In this document: positions 19,305-24,840 of the stretch, piece after piece
Layout: each line of letters opens with the position of its first letter
How positions within the stretch are numbered: position 1 is the stretch's first letter
Assembly (NCBI GenBank): GCA_018900295.1
Contig: JAHIGH010000164.1
Location: forward strand, 1-24,840
Direction of reading: 5' to 3'
Length of the DNA stretch: 24,840 bases
Source of the DNA: Patescibacteria group bacterium
GTDB taxonomy: Bacteria; Patescibacteriota; Microgenomatia; Levybacterales; UBA12049
Position numbers and translations under genes: made by a program
Notes under the pieces: generated by a model
The model's database searches: none
What the model was told of the DNA's origin: nothing
What the model saw: only the letters and a program-made list of their open reading frames with translations

Positions 19305-20136
19305 TGTTAATTCTCTTACCAATTAAATACCCCATTCCCCCAAATCCGAATTCGCATGTCTTCATAAACAACATTCCAATTCCGGTAGCTGGGTTTGAAA
19401 AAAGTTTATTGGGATTGGAAAAATATAATTTATAACGTAACAAGATATTAGTCTGTTTTTTTAGATTTTTACTGTTTTCTTTTTTTTCGGTATAAATATT
19501 AAACTTTTTGGCATAATAGAATTTTTTTTTAATCGTTTCCAATAAACTAATTTTCCCTTCATTGTGATAAATGAAATCCGATATTCTATCAATCTTGTAT
19601 TTATCGCCTATCTTTTGCGATAAATCCCAATCCTCGCCGCTGATGATTTTCTCATCGTATCCTCCGACTTCCTGAAACACTTTTTTCTCAAAAAATCTCG
19701 CAGCTTCAATCCAGTCAACGCCAACATAAAAAGATTTTTCCAGTTTTTTACACCCTGCCCAAAATCCTTTACCAAATGATTTTTCTGGAATAATAATGCT
19801 CTTTATGTTCTGATCTATTATAGTTTTTTTTACACAGTTTTTAACTACATCTATAGAAAGTACCATATCGCTGTCGATAAAAAGTAAAAACTTTCCAGTT
19901 GCGTATTTAGCCCCGAAATTTCTCTGTGAACTTCGTTCGGGTCCATAGTTAAATACATAATCTGTATATTTCCGTGATATTGTTTTTGTATTATCGGAAC
20001 TGTTGTTATCTACGACAATAATCTCAATATTTTTGTATGATTGTTTATGAATAGACTTCAAGCATGATTCTATAGTTGTTGCTGAGTTTTTAGTTGGTAC
20101 GATTACGGAAATTATGGGGTTACTTAACCTATTCAT
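19297..20136 (-). CDS. GT2 glycosyltransferase
   Basis: A 279-residue enzyme with canonical GT2 motifs: ISVIVPTKNSATTIESCLKS, IIVVDNNSSDNTKTI, GPERSSQRNFGAKYATGKFL, LFIDSDMVLS with a classic DSD (88-90), and IISGEDWDLSQKI (about 164-176). PERSSQRN before the DxD strand is characteristic of a common glycan-cluster subgroup. A hydrophobic C-terminus (GIGMLFMKTCEFGFGGMGYL) may be membrane-associated. It lies 2 bp after the stop of the methyltransferase gene at 20139-20831 and overlaps the next GT2 gene by 8 bp. The donor and acceptor cannot be deduced. No irregularity was seen. Confidence 0.85.
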   Translation of the reverse strand: MNRLSNPIISVIVPTKNSATTIESCLKSIHKQSYKNIEIIVVDNNSSDNTKTISRKYTDYVFNYGPERSSQRNFGAKYATGKFLLFIDSDMVLSIDVVKNCVKKTIIDQNIKSIIIPEKSFGKGFWAGCKKLEKSFYVGVDWIEAARFFEKKVFQEVGGYDEKIISGEDWDLSQKIGDKYKIDRISDFIYHNEGKISLLETIKKKFYYAKKFNIYTEKKENSKNLKKQTNILLRYKLYFSNPNKLFSNPATGIGMLFMKTCEFGFGGMGYLIGKRINNE

Positions 20137-20138
20137 AA

Positions 20139-20831
20139 TTATTTTTTCCTGTACTTTACAAATATAGTTACAAATCCTTTATGACTTTTGTATTCTTCAT
20201 CATCATGTTCGAGAAAAGTATTTTCAAAAAAACGTTTACGTCTAAATATCCATTTGGTTATGTACATATTTAGTGATGAGAATAAACTCCACCAAGATCC
20301 AGTAACTTCCATTTTTTCGATGGAAAAACCATGATCTTTTCCATACTTTAGTAATTTTTCTTTAGAATAATGACGATGGCCAATCAACCACCATGCAGGA
20401 TCGAATATATTATTAAATAAATTTCGATAAGGTGTAGATAAATAAAATTTACCACCTTTTTTTAAAACTCGGTGTATTTCAGAAAACATTATAGTTTCAG
20501 TATTTTTCGGAATATGTTCTATTACTTCCCATGATACTGCTGTATCAAATGACGATTTTTTGCATGGTAGCTTTATTGCGTTACCTACAATAAATTTAGC
20601 TTTTTTATTTTTGATATGCTTTTTAATTGTGATAAGATCATTTTCAGTAATTTCAGTACCGACAATTTTTTTCGCTCCTTTTTTAAAAAAATGTAATTCA
20701 CACCATCCGTATCCGCAGCCAATATCCAGAATTGTCTTATTATATACATCTTTAATATCAACGAAGCGAAGGCTTTCGGCAAGTCTTCCTTTAATGTTAT
20801 ATGTTGGTTTTTCGTTAAGTATATTTTTCAT
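20139..20831 (-). CDS. Class I SAM-dependent methyltransferase
   Basis: A 230-residue protein. TILDIGCGYGWCELHFFKKG (from about residue 33) is motif I, IVGTEITEND carries the ribose-binding acidic residue, KAKFIVGNAIKLPCKKSSFD is motif II, and VSWEVIEHIP with LKKGGKFYLSTPY follows. It resembles the UbiE/Methyltransf_11 type more than the other two methyltransferases of this operon, which lack its C-terminal GHRHYSKEKLLKYGKDHGF block. It probably methylates a sugar or lipid-linked intermediate; the substrate is unknown. The ATG overlaps the GT4 gene's stop by 4 bp, indicating coupled translation. Confidence 0.8.
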   Translation of the reverse strand: MKNILNEKPTYNIKGRLAESLRFVDIKDVYNKTILDIGCGYGWCELHFFKKGAKKIVGTEITENDLITIKKHIKNKKAKFIVGNAIKLPCKKSSFDTAVSWEVIEHIPKNTETIMFSEIHRVLKKGGKFYLSTPYRNLFNNIFDPAWWLIGHRHYSKEKLLKYGKDHGFSIEKMEVTGSWWSLFSSLNMYITKWIFRRKRFFENTFLEHDDEEYKSHKGFVTIFVKYRKK

Positions 20832-21931
20832 TTTGCGATAAAAGTTTTATAACTAAAATCAAAATTAAATTCTTTACTCCAAAGCCAAGCATTTGTGCTA
20901 ATTTTTTTGTATTTTTGTTTATCTTTAAAAAGTTCAACAATATTTTGAGAAAGTTTCTCAATTGTATTTTTAATGCAAATTAAGCCGGTTTGGTCATGTT
21001 TTACGCTATCTCGTAGACCATCAGCATTGTAGGTGACAGCAGGTGTTCCTTGGGAGTTTGCTTCGGTTACTACAATACACCATCCTTCCTTTACGCTTGT
21101 GACAAGAAGAAGATGGGCTTTTTGCATGATCTCTATTTTTTTATTTTTATCTATTTTACCTAAATAATGTATAGAATTGGTATATTGTGAGTCATGAATC
21201 ATTTTTTTTATTTTCAATCCGTAATTTCCACTCATATCTCCGGCAATTAAAAGTTTTAGATTTGGAATTTCTTTTTTTGCCAATTCAAATGCTTTTATAA
21301 TGTGATCAGTCTGTTTCATTGCTCTAATTGACCCCAAAGATATTAAAGTCGGGTTTGGATATTTTTCTATTTTTTTTAAGTCATCAACAGGTTTGAATTC
21401 AATTCCTATCGGAATAATTTTAATATTTTGAGGCTTAAACCCAAATCGTGTTAAATCTGTTTTTGTGCTTTCTGATTCTGTTATTACCTTCCTATCTCTT
21501 AGAAGCCAAAGATAAATAGGTTCAATGAGATAACCGAATAAATTAAGCGGGAAAAATATTTCATAAAACCAAATTTGTCGGCATAGTTGATATATTAAAA
21601 GTATATTTCGTTGTTTAACATAATATTTTGTAAGGAATGGTATGGTGTTAATTTCTTCGATGACCAGATCAGGCCAGTATTGGAGATATTTTTTGTAATA
21701 TCTATAAGCCAGCCAATAGACTGTCCATTTATTGCCTACTCTTATGATTTTGTAGCCGTCAATTTTTTCTTCTCTTTTACCCCCCTTGAATCCTGCAACT
21801 AAAAAGATAACTTCTTTTCCGTCTTTTACAAGACGTTTGGCCAGTTCTTCATTTACTAGTTCTGCTCCTCCTGCCAGGGGATTTTTTCTGTCTTTCCAGG
21901 TGAACCAGAGGATTTTTTTACTGTTTTGCAT
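20828..21931 (-). CDS. GT4 glycosyltransferase (GT-B fold)
   Basis: About 367 residues from ATG 21931. The N-terminal acceptor domain begins KKILWFTWKDRKNPLAGGAE; the hinge IKIIPIGIEFKPV, the LISLGSIRAMKQTDHIIKAF strand-loop and VKEGWCIVVTEANSQGTPAV (about 280-300, E-x7-E) mark the C-terminal nucleotide-sugar domain of GT4 retaining enzymes. The frame extends to a TTG at 21940; I chose the ATG because it follows the previous stop by one base. The N-terminal 90 codons are clearly GC-richer than the remainder (22 of 60 at 21661-21720 and 28 of 60 at 21841-21900, against 12 of 60 at 21121-21180), suggesting a recombination joint within the gene. Its donor is unknown. Confidence 0.85.
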   Translation of the reverse strand: MQNSKKILWFTWKDRKNPLAGGAELVNEELAKRLVKDGKEVIFLVAGFKGGKREEKIDGYKIIRVGNKWTVYWLAYRYYKKYLQYWPDLVIEEINTIPFLTKYYVKQRNILLIYQLCRQIWFYEIFFPLNLFGYLIEPIYLWLLRDRKVITESESTKTDLTRFGFKPQNIKIIPIGIEFKPVDDLKKIEKYPNPTLISLGSIRAMKQTDHIIKAFELAKKEIPNLKLLIAGDMSGNYGLKIKKMIHDSQYTNSIHYLGKIDKNKKIEIMQKAHLLLVTSVKEGWCIVVTEANSQGTPAVTYNADGLRDSVKHDQTGLICIKNTIEKLSQNIVELFKDKQKYKKISTNAWLWSKEFNFDFSYKTFIAK

Positions 21932-21932
21932 A

Positions 21933-22907
21933 TTAGTCAAAATTTTCTTTATTTCTTATTATAAAAAATGGTCTGTTAAGTATTTCTGTGTGCATATTGG
22001 CTATATAGAGAGCGATTAATCCCAGACATATCAATACTATTCCGACTAAGAACATGTTAATGACAGCTAGTTGTACGGAGCCGGAAAAATGCAGTTGCAG
22101 CGGATCTCTTAAAATATACTGTTCTGTCAGAATGAATGTACCAAATAAACATGCGATCAGGGTGATGAGGAGGCCGAGGTAGCCGGCGAGTTTGAGGGGA
22201 AAGAAGCTCAATGAAACGAAGCTGTTCATAAAGAGTTTGGACAATTTACTAAGGCTGTATGTTGGCTTACCGTATCTTCTCTCCTTCGCGTCAAAATAAA
22301 TTAGTTCTCTTTTAAATCCCAGCCAGTCGATAAGCCCGCGGGTGATCCTGTTGCGTTCGGTGCAGTTGTTGAAAGCGTTAATCACCTTTCTATCAAGTAA
22401 TCTGTAATCCGTGCCATGCGGAACAAAATTGGAGTCGCCGACTAAACGCAGCAGGGTATAAAATATTCGCGACCCGTGTTTTCTTAAGAGATTTTTGTTC
22501 TTGCTGGATTTTATTACTCCTACAACTACTTCCGCGCCTTTTTCCCAGAGAGCGATAAATTGAGGCATCAGTTCGACAGGATGTTGCAGATCGCCGTCAA
22601 TGATGACAGCGGCGTCACCGGAGGCATATTTGAGTCCGGCAGATACGGCAATTTCTTTTCCGAAATTCCTTGAAAATTCAAGATATTTGACGCGCGCGTC
22701 CGACTGAGTGAATTTTTTGATTTCAGTATCGGTGTCATCCGTACTTCCATCGTTGACAAATATCAGTTCGAGGTCGTATTTATCATGTAAATTTTTCCAG
22801 ACGTCAGTCAGTTCTTTATAAAACAGGGCAATGTGTCCGGCTTCATTAAAAACCGGCACGATAATTGAAATTTTTTTTTCATGATATATTTGAGCAGAGT
22901 AGCCCAT
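21933..22907 (-). CDS. Polyprenyl-phosphate glycosyltransferase (GtrB/DPM-like GT2)
   Basis: A 324-residue GT2 enzyme: KKISIIVPVFNEAGHIALFY, ELIFVNDGSTDDTD, KYLEFSRNFGKEIAVSAGLK (about 75-93), VIIDGDLQHPVEL with DGD at 104-106, and YGKPTYSLSKL. Two C-terminal membrane segments (about 232-257 and 275-302) complete the GtrB/DPMS pattern. Enzymes of this kind load a hexose from a nucleotide sugar onto undecaprenyl phosphate in the cytoplasm; the product is the donor for outer-face GT-C enzymes, two of which are encoded at the other end of this operon. It is the first gene of the eleven-gene cluster. A TTGACA lies 17 bp upstream of a TATCCT that touches the ATG, which leaves the exact start open. 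GC is high (33 of 60 at 22321-22380). Confidence 0.85.
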   Translation of the reverse strand: MGYSAQIYHEKKISIIVPVFNEAGHIALFYKELTDVWKNLHDKYDLELIFVNDGSTDDTDTEIKKFTQSDARVKYLEFSRNFGKEIAVSAGLKYASGDAAVIIDGDLQHPVELMPQFIALWEKGAEVVVGVIKSSKNKNLLRKHGSRIFYTLLRLVGDSNFVPHGTDYRLLDRKVINAFNNCTERNRITRGLIDWLGFKRELIYFDAKERRYGKPTYSLSKLSKLFMNSFVSLSFFPLKLAGYLGLLITLIACLFGTFILTEQYILRDPLQLHFSGSVQLAVINMFLVGIVLICLGLIALYIANMHTEILNRPFFIIRNKENFD

Positions 22908-22936
22908 AGGATACTATAAATGTCTATAATTGTCAA
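22908..22936 (-). promoter_or_regulatory. Candidate promoter of the glycan operon
   Basis: On the minus strand TTGACA (22931-22936), 17 bp, TATCCT (22908-22913). The -10 box directly touches the ATG at 22907, so a start point at the usual distance would fall inside codon 2 or 3. An alternative -10, TATAGT (22913-22918), would leave a 5-bp gap but has no -35 at proper spacing. Confidence 0.5.
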
Positions 22937-22987
22937 TGGTTGGGTGTGGCGGGATATATATGAGTTAAAGCCTAGACTTTTATATAT

Positions 22988-24409
22988 TTATTTAACAATG
23001 TGGTCTATGATTGCTTGCAGGTTGTAAAACGGAAGAAAGTGAATAGTAGTTCCTTCATACGTTGTTTGGAAGTATTCCCCCAAATGCACAATGTACGCCT
23101 CTTTCGGTTTGTATCTATCCAAAAATGACCGGAACGATCTGGTTGTTTGCGGGGCGGTAAAGGTAGCGTATTTTACCTCTACAGGAATAGCATTAAGACC
23201 GGTGTTAATGACGAAATCTACCCCGGCTTTCTCTTGCGTCCTCCAGAAGTGAATGGTTGCAGAGCTTAGTTGCAATCGCAAACGTTCATGCAAATCATTG
23301 AAGACAAAGTTTTCAAATAACATACCTGGCGGAGGTATCAGCTGGGTTGCTATACCGAACTGGTTGATACTGAAGTTCTTAAGCCCTAGATCAACAAAAT
23401 AATAGGTCGGTGAATTGGTAATCTCTGACCGGACGTTTCTAAAATACGGAGTCACTTTCTTGACAATAAACGTTTGCTCCAAATACCATAAATAATTATT
23501 TATTGTCTCTTGTGCCACACCAAGTGAGCGGGAAAGTTCAGTAACATTTACCAGATTCCCTGCCTGTGCTGCTATCATTCTCACTAAATTCCCAAACCGA
23601 TCTGTTTTTTTAATATTAAGCAACTGCTCAATATCCCGCTGCAGATAACTTTGATAGATATCGTCAATCTCAATACGTTTTTTTTCACTGGTATCTGCCA
23701 GCACGACACGCGGATAGCCGCCAAAGTTAAGATACTCATCAAGCAGGGTTCGCAGCGATTCTTTGTGGACATCAAAAACTGCAGCAAGGTCTATGAGTTC
23801 CTTATCCCCCTTCGCAGAAAACCCCGATCGTAAGATCGGGAATGAATGCGAAGATTTTCTGCTTCGGAGGGATTTCACTCCCAACGACGTATTGGAATGA
23901 AACCCCGACCGTAAGGTCGTGGGAGCTTCATCTGGTTTTGAGAAACGATACTCTGTCTTGAAATTCACAAACTCTTCAAAACTAAGCGTCGTCATCTGAA
24001 ACAACCGTTTACGCCCGGGGAGAGACTCATGAATTTTTTCTTTAAGCTCCAAGCTGCCGGAACCGGAGATAATAAATTTATAGGGTAACTTCATATCATA
24101 AAGTCCTTTGAGAAAAAGTCCTGCGTTTTCTATGCGTTGAATCTCGTCCAAAAAGATGTACCCACTTCCCTCTCCTACCTCAAGTCGGATTGCATGGACT
24201 AACTGTTCTTGTGAGGCAAAGTACGGTTTGTGAGAAGAAATATCTACGTTGAGGAACATGGTTTTTTCACCTTTGTTATCCAAATGCTTTTTTAACAAGT
24301 CCATAAGGGTTGTTTTCCCTGCTTGTCTCGGCCCAATAATGAGTGTGAAAACGTCAGGTGTACTCAAATGTTCTTTGATTTGTGGGTAAAGAGATCGCTT
24401 AATGAGCAT
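22988..24409 (-). CDS. AAA ATPase with DUF4143 domain, carrying an in-frame palindromic insert
   Basis: A 473-residue ATPase of the AAA_14/DUF4143 family. Walker A is GPRQAGKTT (26-34), Walker B YIFLDEIQ (84-91), and FIISGSGSLELKEKI the sensor-like strand (about 112-126), followed by SFEEFVNFK. The C-terminal DUF4143 part has LLDEYLNFGGYPRVVL, NLVNVTELSRSLGVAQETIN and YYFVDLGLKN; HFWRTQEKAGVDFVINTG and AIPVEVKYA form the PD-(D/E)XK-like end. Cellular role unknown. Residues about 160-203, including LRSGFHSNTSLGVKSLRSRK, are encoded by a 130-bp palindromic repeat also present outside the gene and are not part of the family. The frame is open throughout, so a full protein may be made with a surface loop added between ATPase lid and DUF4143 domain. 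The promoter places the ATG 8 bp after the -10 box. Confidence 0.85.
   Translation of the reverse strand: MLIKRSLYPQIKEHLSTPDVFTLIIGPRQAGKTTLMDLLKKHLDNKGEKTMFLNVDISSHKPYFASQEQLVHAIRLEVGEGSGYIFLDEIQRIENAGLFLKGLYDMKLPYKFIISGSGSLELKEKIHESLPGRKRLFQMTTLSFEEFVNFKTEYRFSKPDEAPTTLRSGFHSNTSLGVKSLRSRKSSHSFPILRSGFSAKGDKELIDLAAVFDVHKESLRTLLDEYLNFGGYPRVVLADTSEKKRIEIDDIYQSYLQRDIEQLLNIKKTDRFGNLVRMIAAQAGNLVNVTELSRSLGVAQETINNYLWYLEQTFIVKKVTPYFRNVRSEITNSPTYYFVDLGLKNFSINQFGIATQLIPPPGMLFENFVFNDLHERLRLQLSSATIHFWRTQEKAGVDFVINTGLNAIPVEVKYATFTAPQTTRSFRSFLDRYKPKEAYIVHLGEYFQTTYEGTTIHFLPFYNLQAIIDHIVK
23802..23931 (-). repeat. 130-bp multi-hairpin repeat inside ATPase gene
   Basis: Matches 24530-24659 over 130 bp with one difference (GACGTATT against GAAGTATT). 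It contains hairpins CCCGATC-GTAA-GATCGGG, CCGACC-GTAA-GGTCGTGG, GCAGAAAA/TTTTCTGC and TTCACTCCCAA/TTGGAATGAA. It is translated in frame as codons about 160-203 of the ATPase. As 130 is not a multiple of three, its arrival must have involved a small duplication or deletion to keep the frame. Confidence 0.85.
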
Positions 24410-24417
24410 ATACTTGT

Positions 24418-24445
24418 ATTATACGCCGGTTATTTGCCAAGTCAA
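24418..24445 (-). promoter_or_regulatory. Promoter of AAA/DUF4143 ATPase gene
   Basis: On the minus strand TTGACT (24440-24445), 16 bp, TATAAT (24418-24423), ending 8 bp before ATG 24409; this predicts a leaderless mRNA. Confidence 0.65.
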
Positions 24446-24529
24446 GTCGTCTTTTAACCCGATTAAAACATGGATGGCGGCATTAGCCATGCTGTATGTA
24501 ATGAGGCACTAATGCGCAGTTTTATGGTT

Positions 24530-24659
24530 TTATCCCCCTTCGCAGAAAACCCCGATCGTAAGATCGGGAATGAATGCGAAGATTTTCTGCTTCGGAGGGA
24601 TTTCACTCCCAACGAAGTATTGGAATGAAACCCCGACCGTAAGGTCGTGGGAGCTTCAT
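24530..24659 (+). repeat. 130-bp multi-hairpin repeat, intergenic copy
   Basis: Differs from the copy in the ATPase gene (23802-23931) at a single base. It sits in noncoding sequence about 120 bp upstream of that gene, in the same orientation, so the two copies flank the gene's promoter and first third. Recombination between them would delete that part. The stretch 24446-24529 shows nothing I can support. Confidence 0.85.
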
Positions 24660-24730
24660 ACCCCTCTTTGAATTTGTCAATGATGAGCTATGGTCGAATC
24701 TATACCCCTCTGCTTTCAAAATGCGAAAGT

Positions 24731-24830
24731 ATAAGGACTCTTCGCTAAAGCTTCGCTGTCCTTATGGCTTCGTAGCCTTAGGGCGAAGTGCCATAATACC
24801 TAACCCTCCTTCGCTAAAGCTACGGAAGGG
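24731..24830 (+). repeat. Cluster of small palindromic repeats
   Basis: ATAAGGAC (24731-24738) and GTCCTTAT (24758-24765) form a perfect 8-bp inverted repeat around TTCGCTAAAGCTTCG. Next comes TATGGCTTCG ... CGAAGTGCCATA, and at 24808-24829 CCTTC/GAAGG around GCTAAAGCTAC. The core TTCGCTAAAGCTACG also occurs in elements P1 (580-684) and P2 (5004-5090). No coding frame is supported in 24660-24840. Confidence 0.6.
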
Positions 24831-24840
24831 CACGGCGATA

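Overview
The window looks like a chromosomal segment of an uncultivated, small-genome bacterium, most probably of the Candidate Phyla Radiation (Patescibacteria, perhaps the Microgenomates side). This is inferred from low and uneven GC, tightly overlapping genes, a DUF5678-like gene with retropepsin-like protease remnants, several toxin-antitoxin pairs, coiled-coil proteins of unknown role, DUF5666-like and AftD-like GT-C proteins, and palindromic repeats. TGA and TAA both act as stops. No rRNA, tRNA, CRISPR array or transposase was seen.

Positions 1-9671 are an accessory region. One full-length polysaccharide flippase gene (8343-9671) is preceded by at least seven degenerate partial copies: near 468-497, an internally deleted one at 721-1026, promoter plus 5' end at 2383-2516, 6874-7040 and 7727-7884, promoter alone at 5126-5154, and a scrap at 6087-6112. 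An intact DUF5678-like gene with a 3' remnant of a retropepsin-like protease gene lies divergently next to the intact flippase; a second protease remnant lies upstream of the lone promoter. I read this as a decayed series of [protease-DUF5678 | flippase] units. Small modules sit between the copies: a three-gene operon with a caspase-like (clan CD) protein (1114-2151), an AbiEii-type nucleotidyltransferase pair (2799-3643), a coiled-coil gene (4329-4709), a HepT/MntA pair (5210-5856), a DUF433/DUF5615-like pair (6112-6806) and a RelB/YafQ-like pair (7159-7720). Remnants of a glycoside hydrolase and of a second MntA are also present. The left edge cuts a coiled-coil gene built of 13 heptads.

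Positions 8343-10307 hold the flippase and a secreted DUF5666-like protein on the plus strand. Positions 10317-22907 are one dense minus-strand cluster of eleven genes: GtrB/DPM-like GT2, GT4, methyltransferase, two GT2, methyltransferase, GT2, methyltransferase, a 1250-residue AftD-like GT-C protein with two tandem carbohydrate-binding-like modules, a small membrane protein and a second GT-C-like protein. Neighbours overlap or lie within about 15 bp, so it is probably one operon building a surface glycan, with the flippase exporting the lipid-linked intermediate. The middle (about 12.5-21.6 kb) is far more AT-rich than both ends, with the changes inside genes, which suggests an exchanged variable block.

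Positions 22988-24409 encode an AAA/DUF4143 ATPase carrying an in-frame 130-bp palindromic repeat; a nearly identical copy lies outside the gene at 24530-24659, followed by further palindromic elements to the window end. Many promoters here have a -10 box only 6-9 bp before the start codon, which predicts leaderless mRNAs, especially for the toxin-antitoxin modules.
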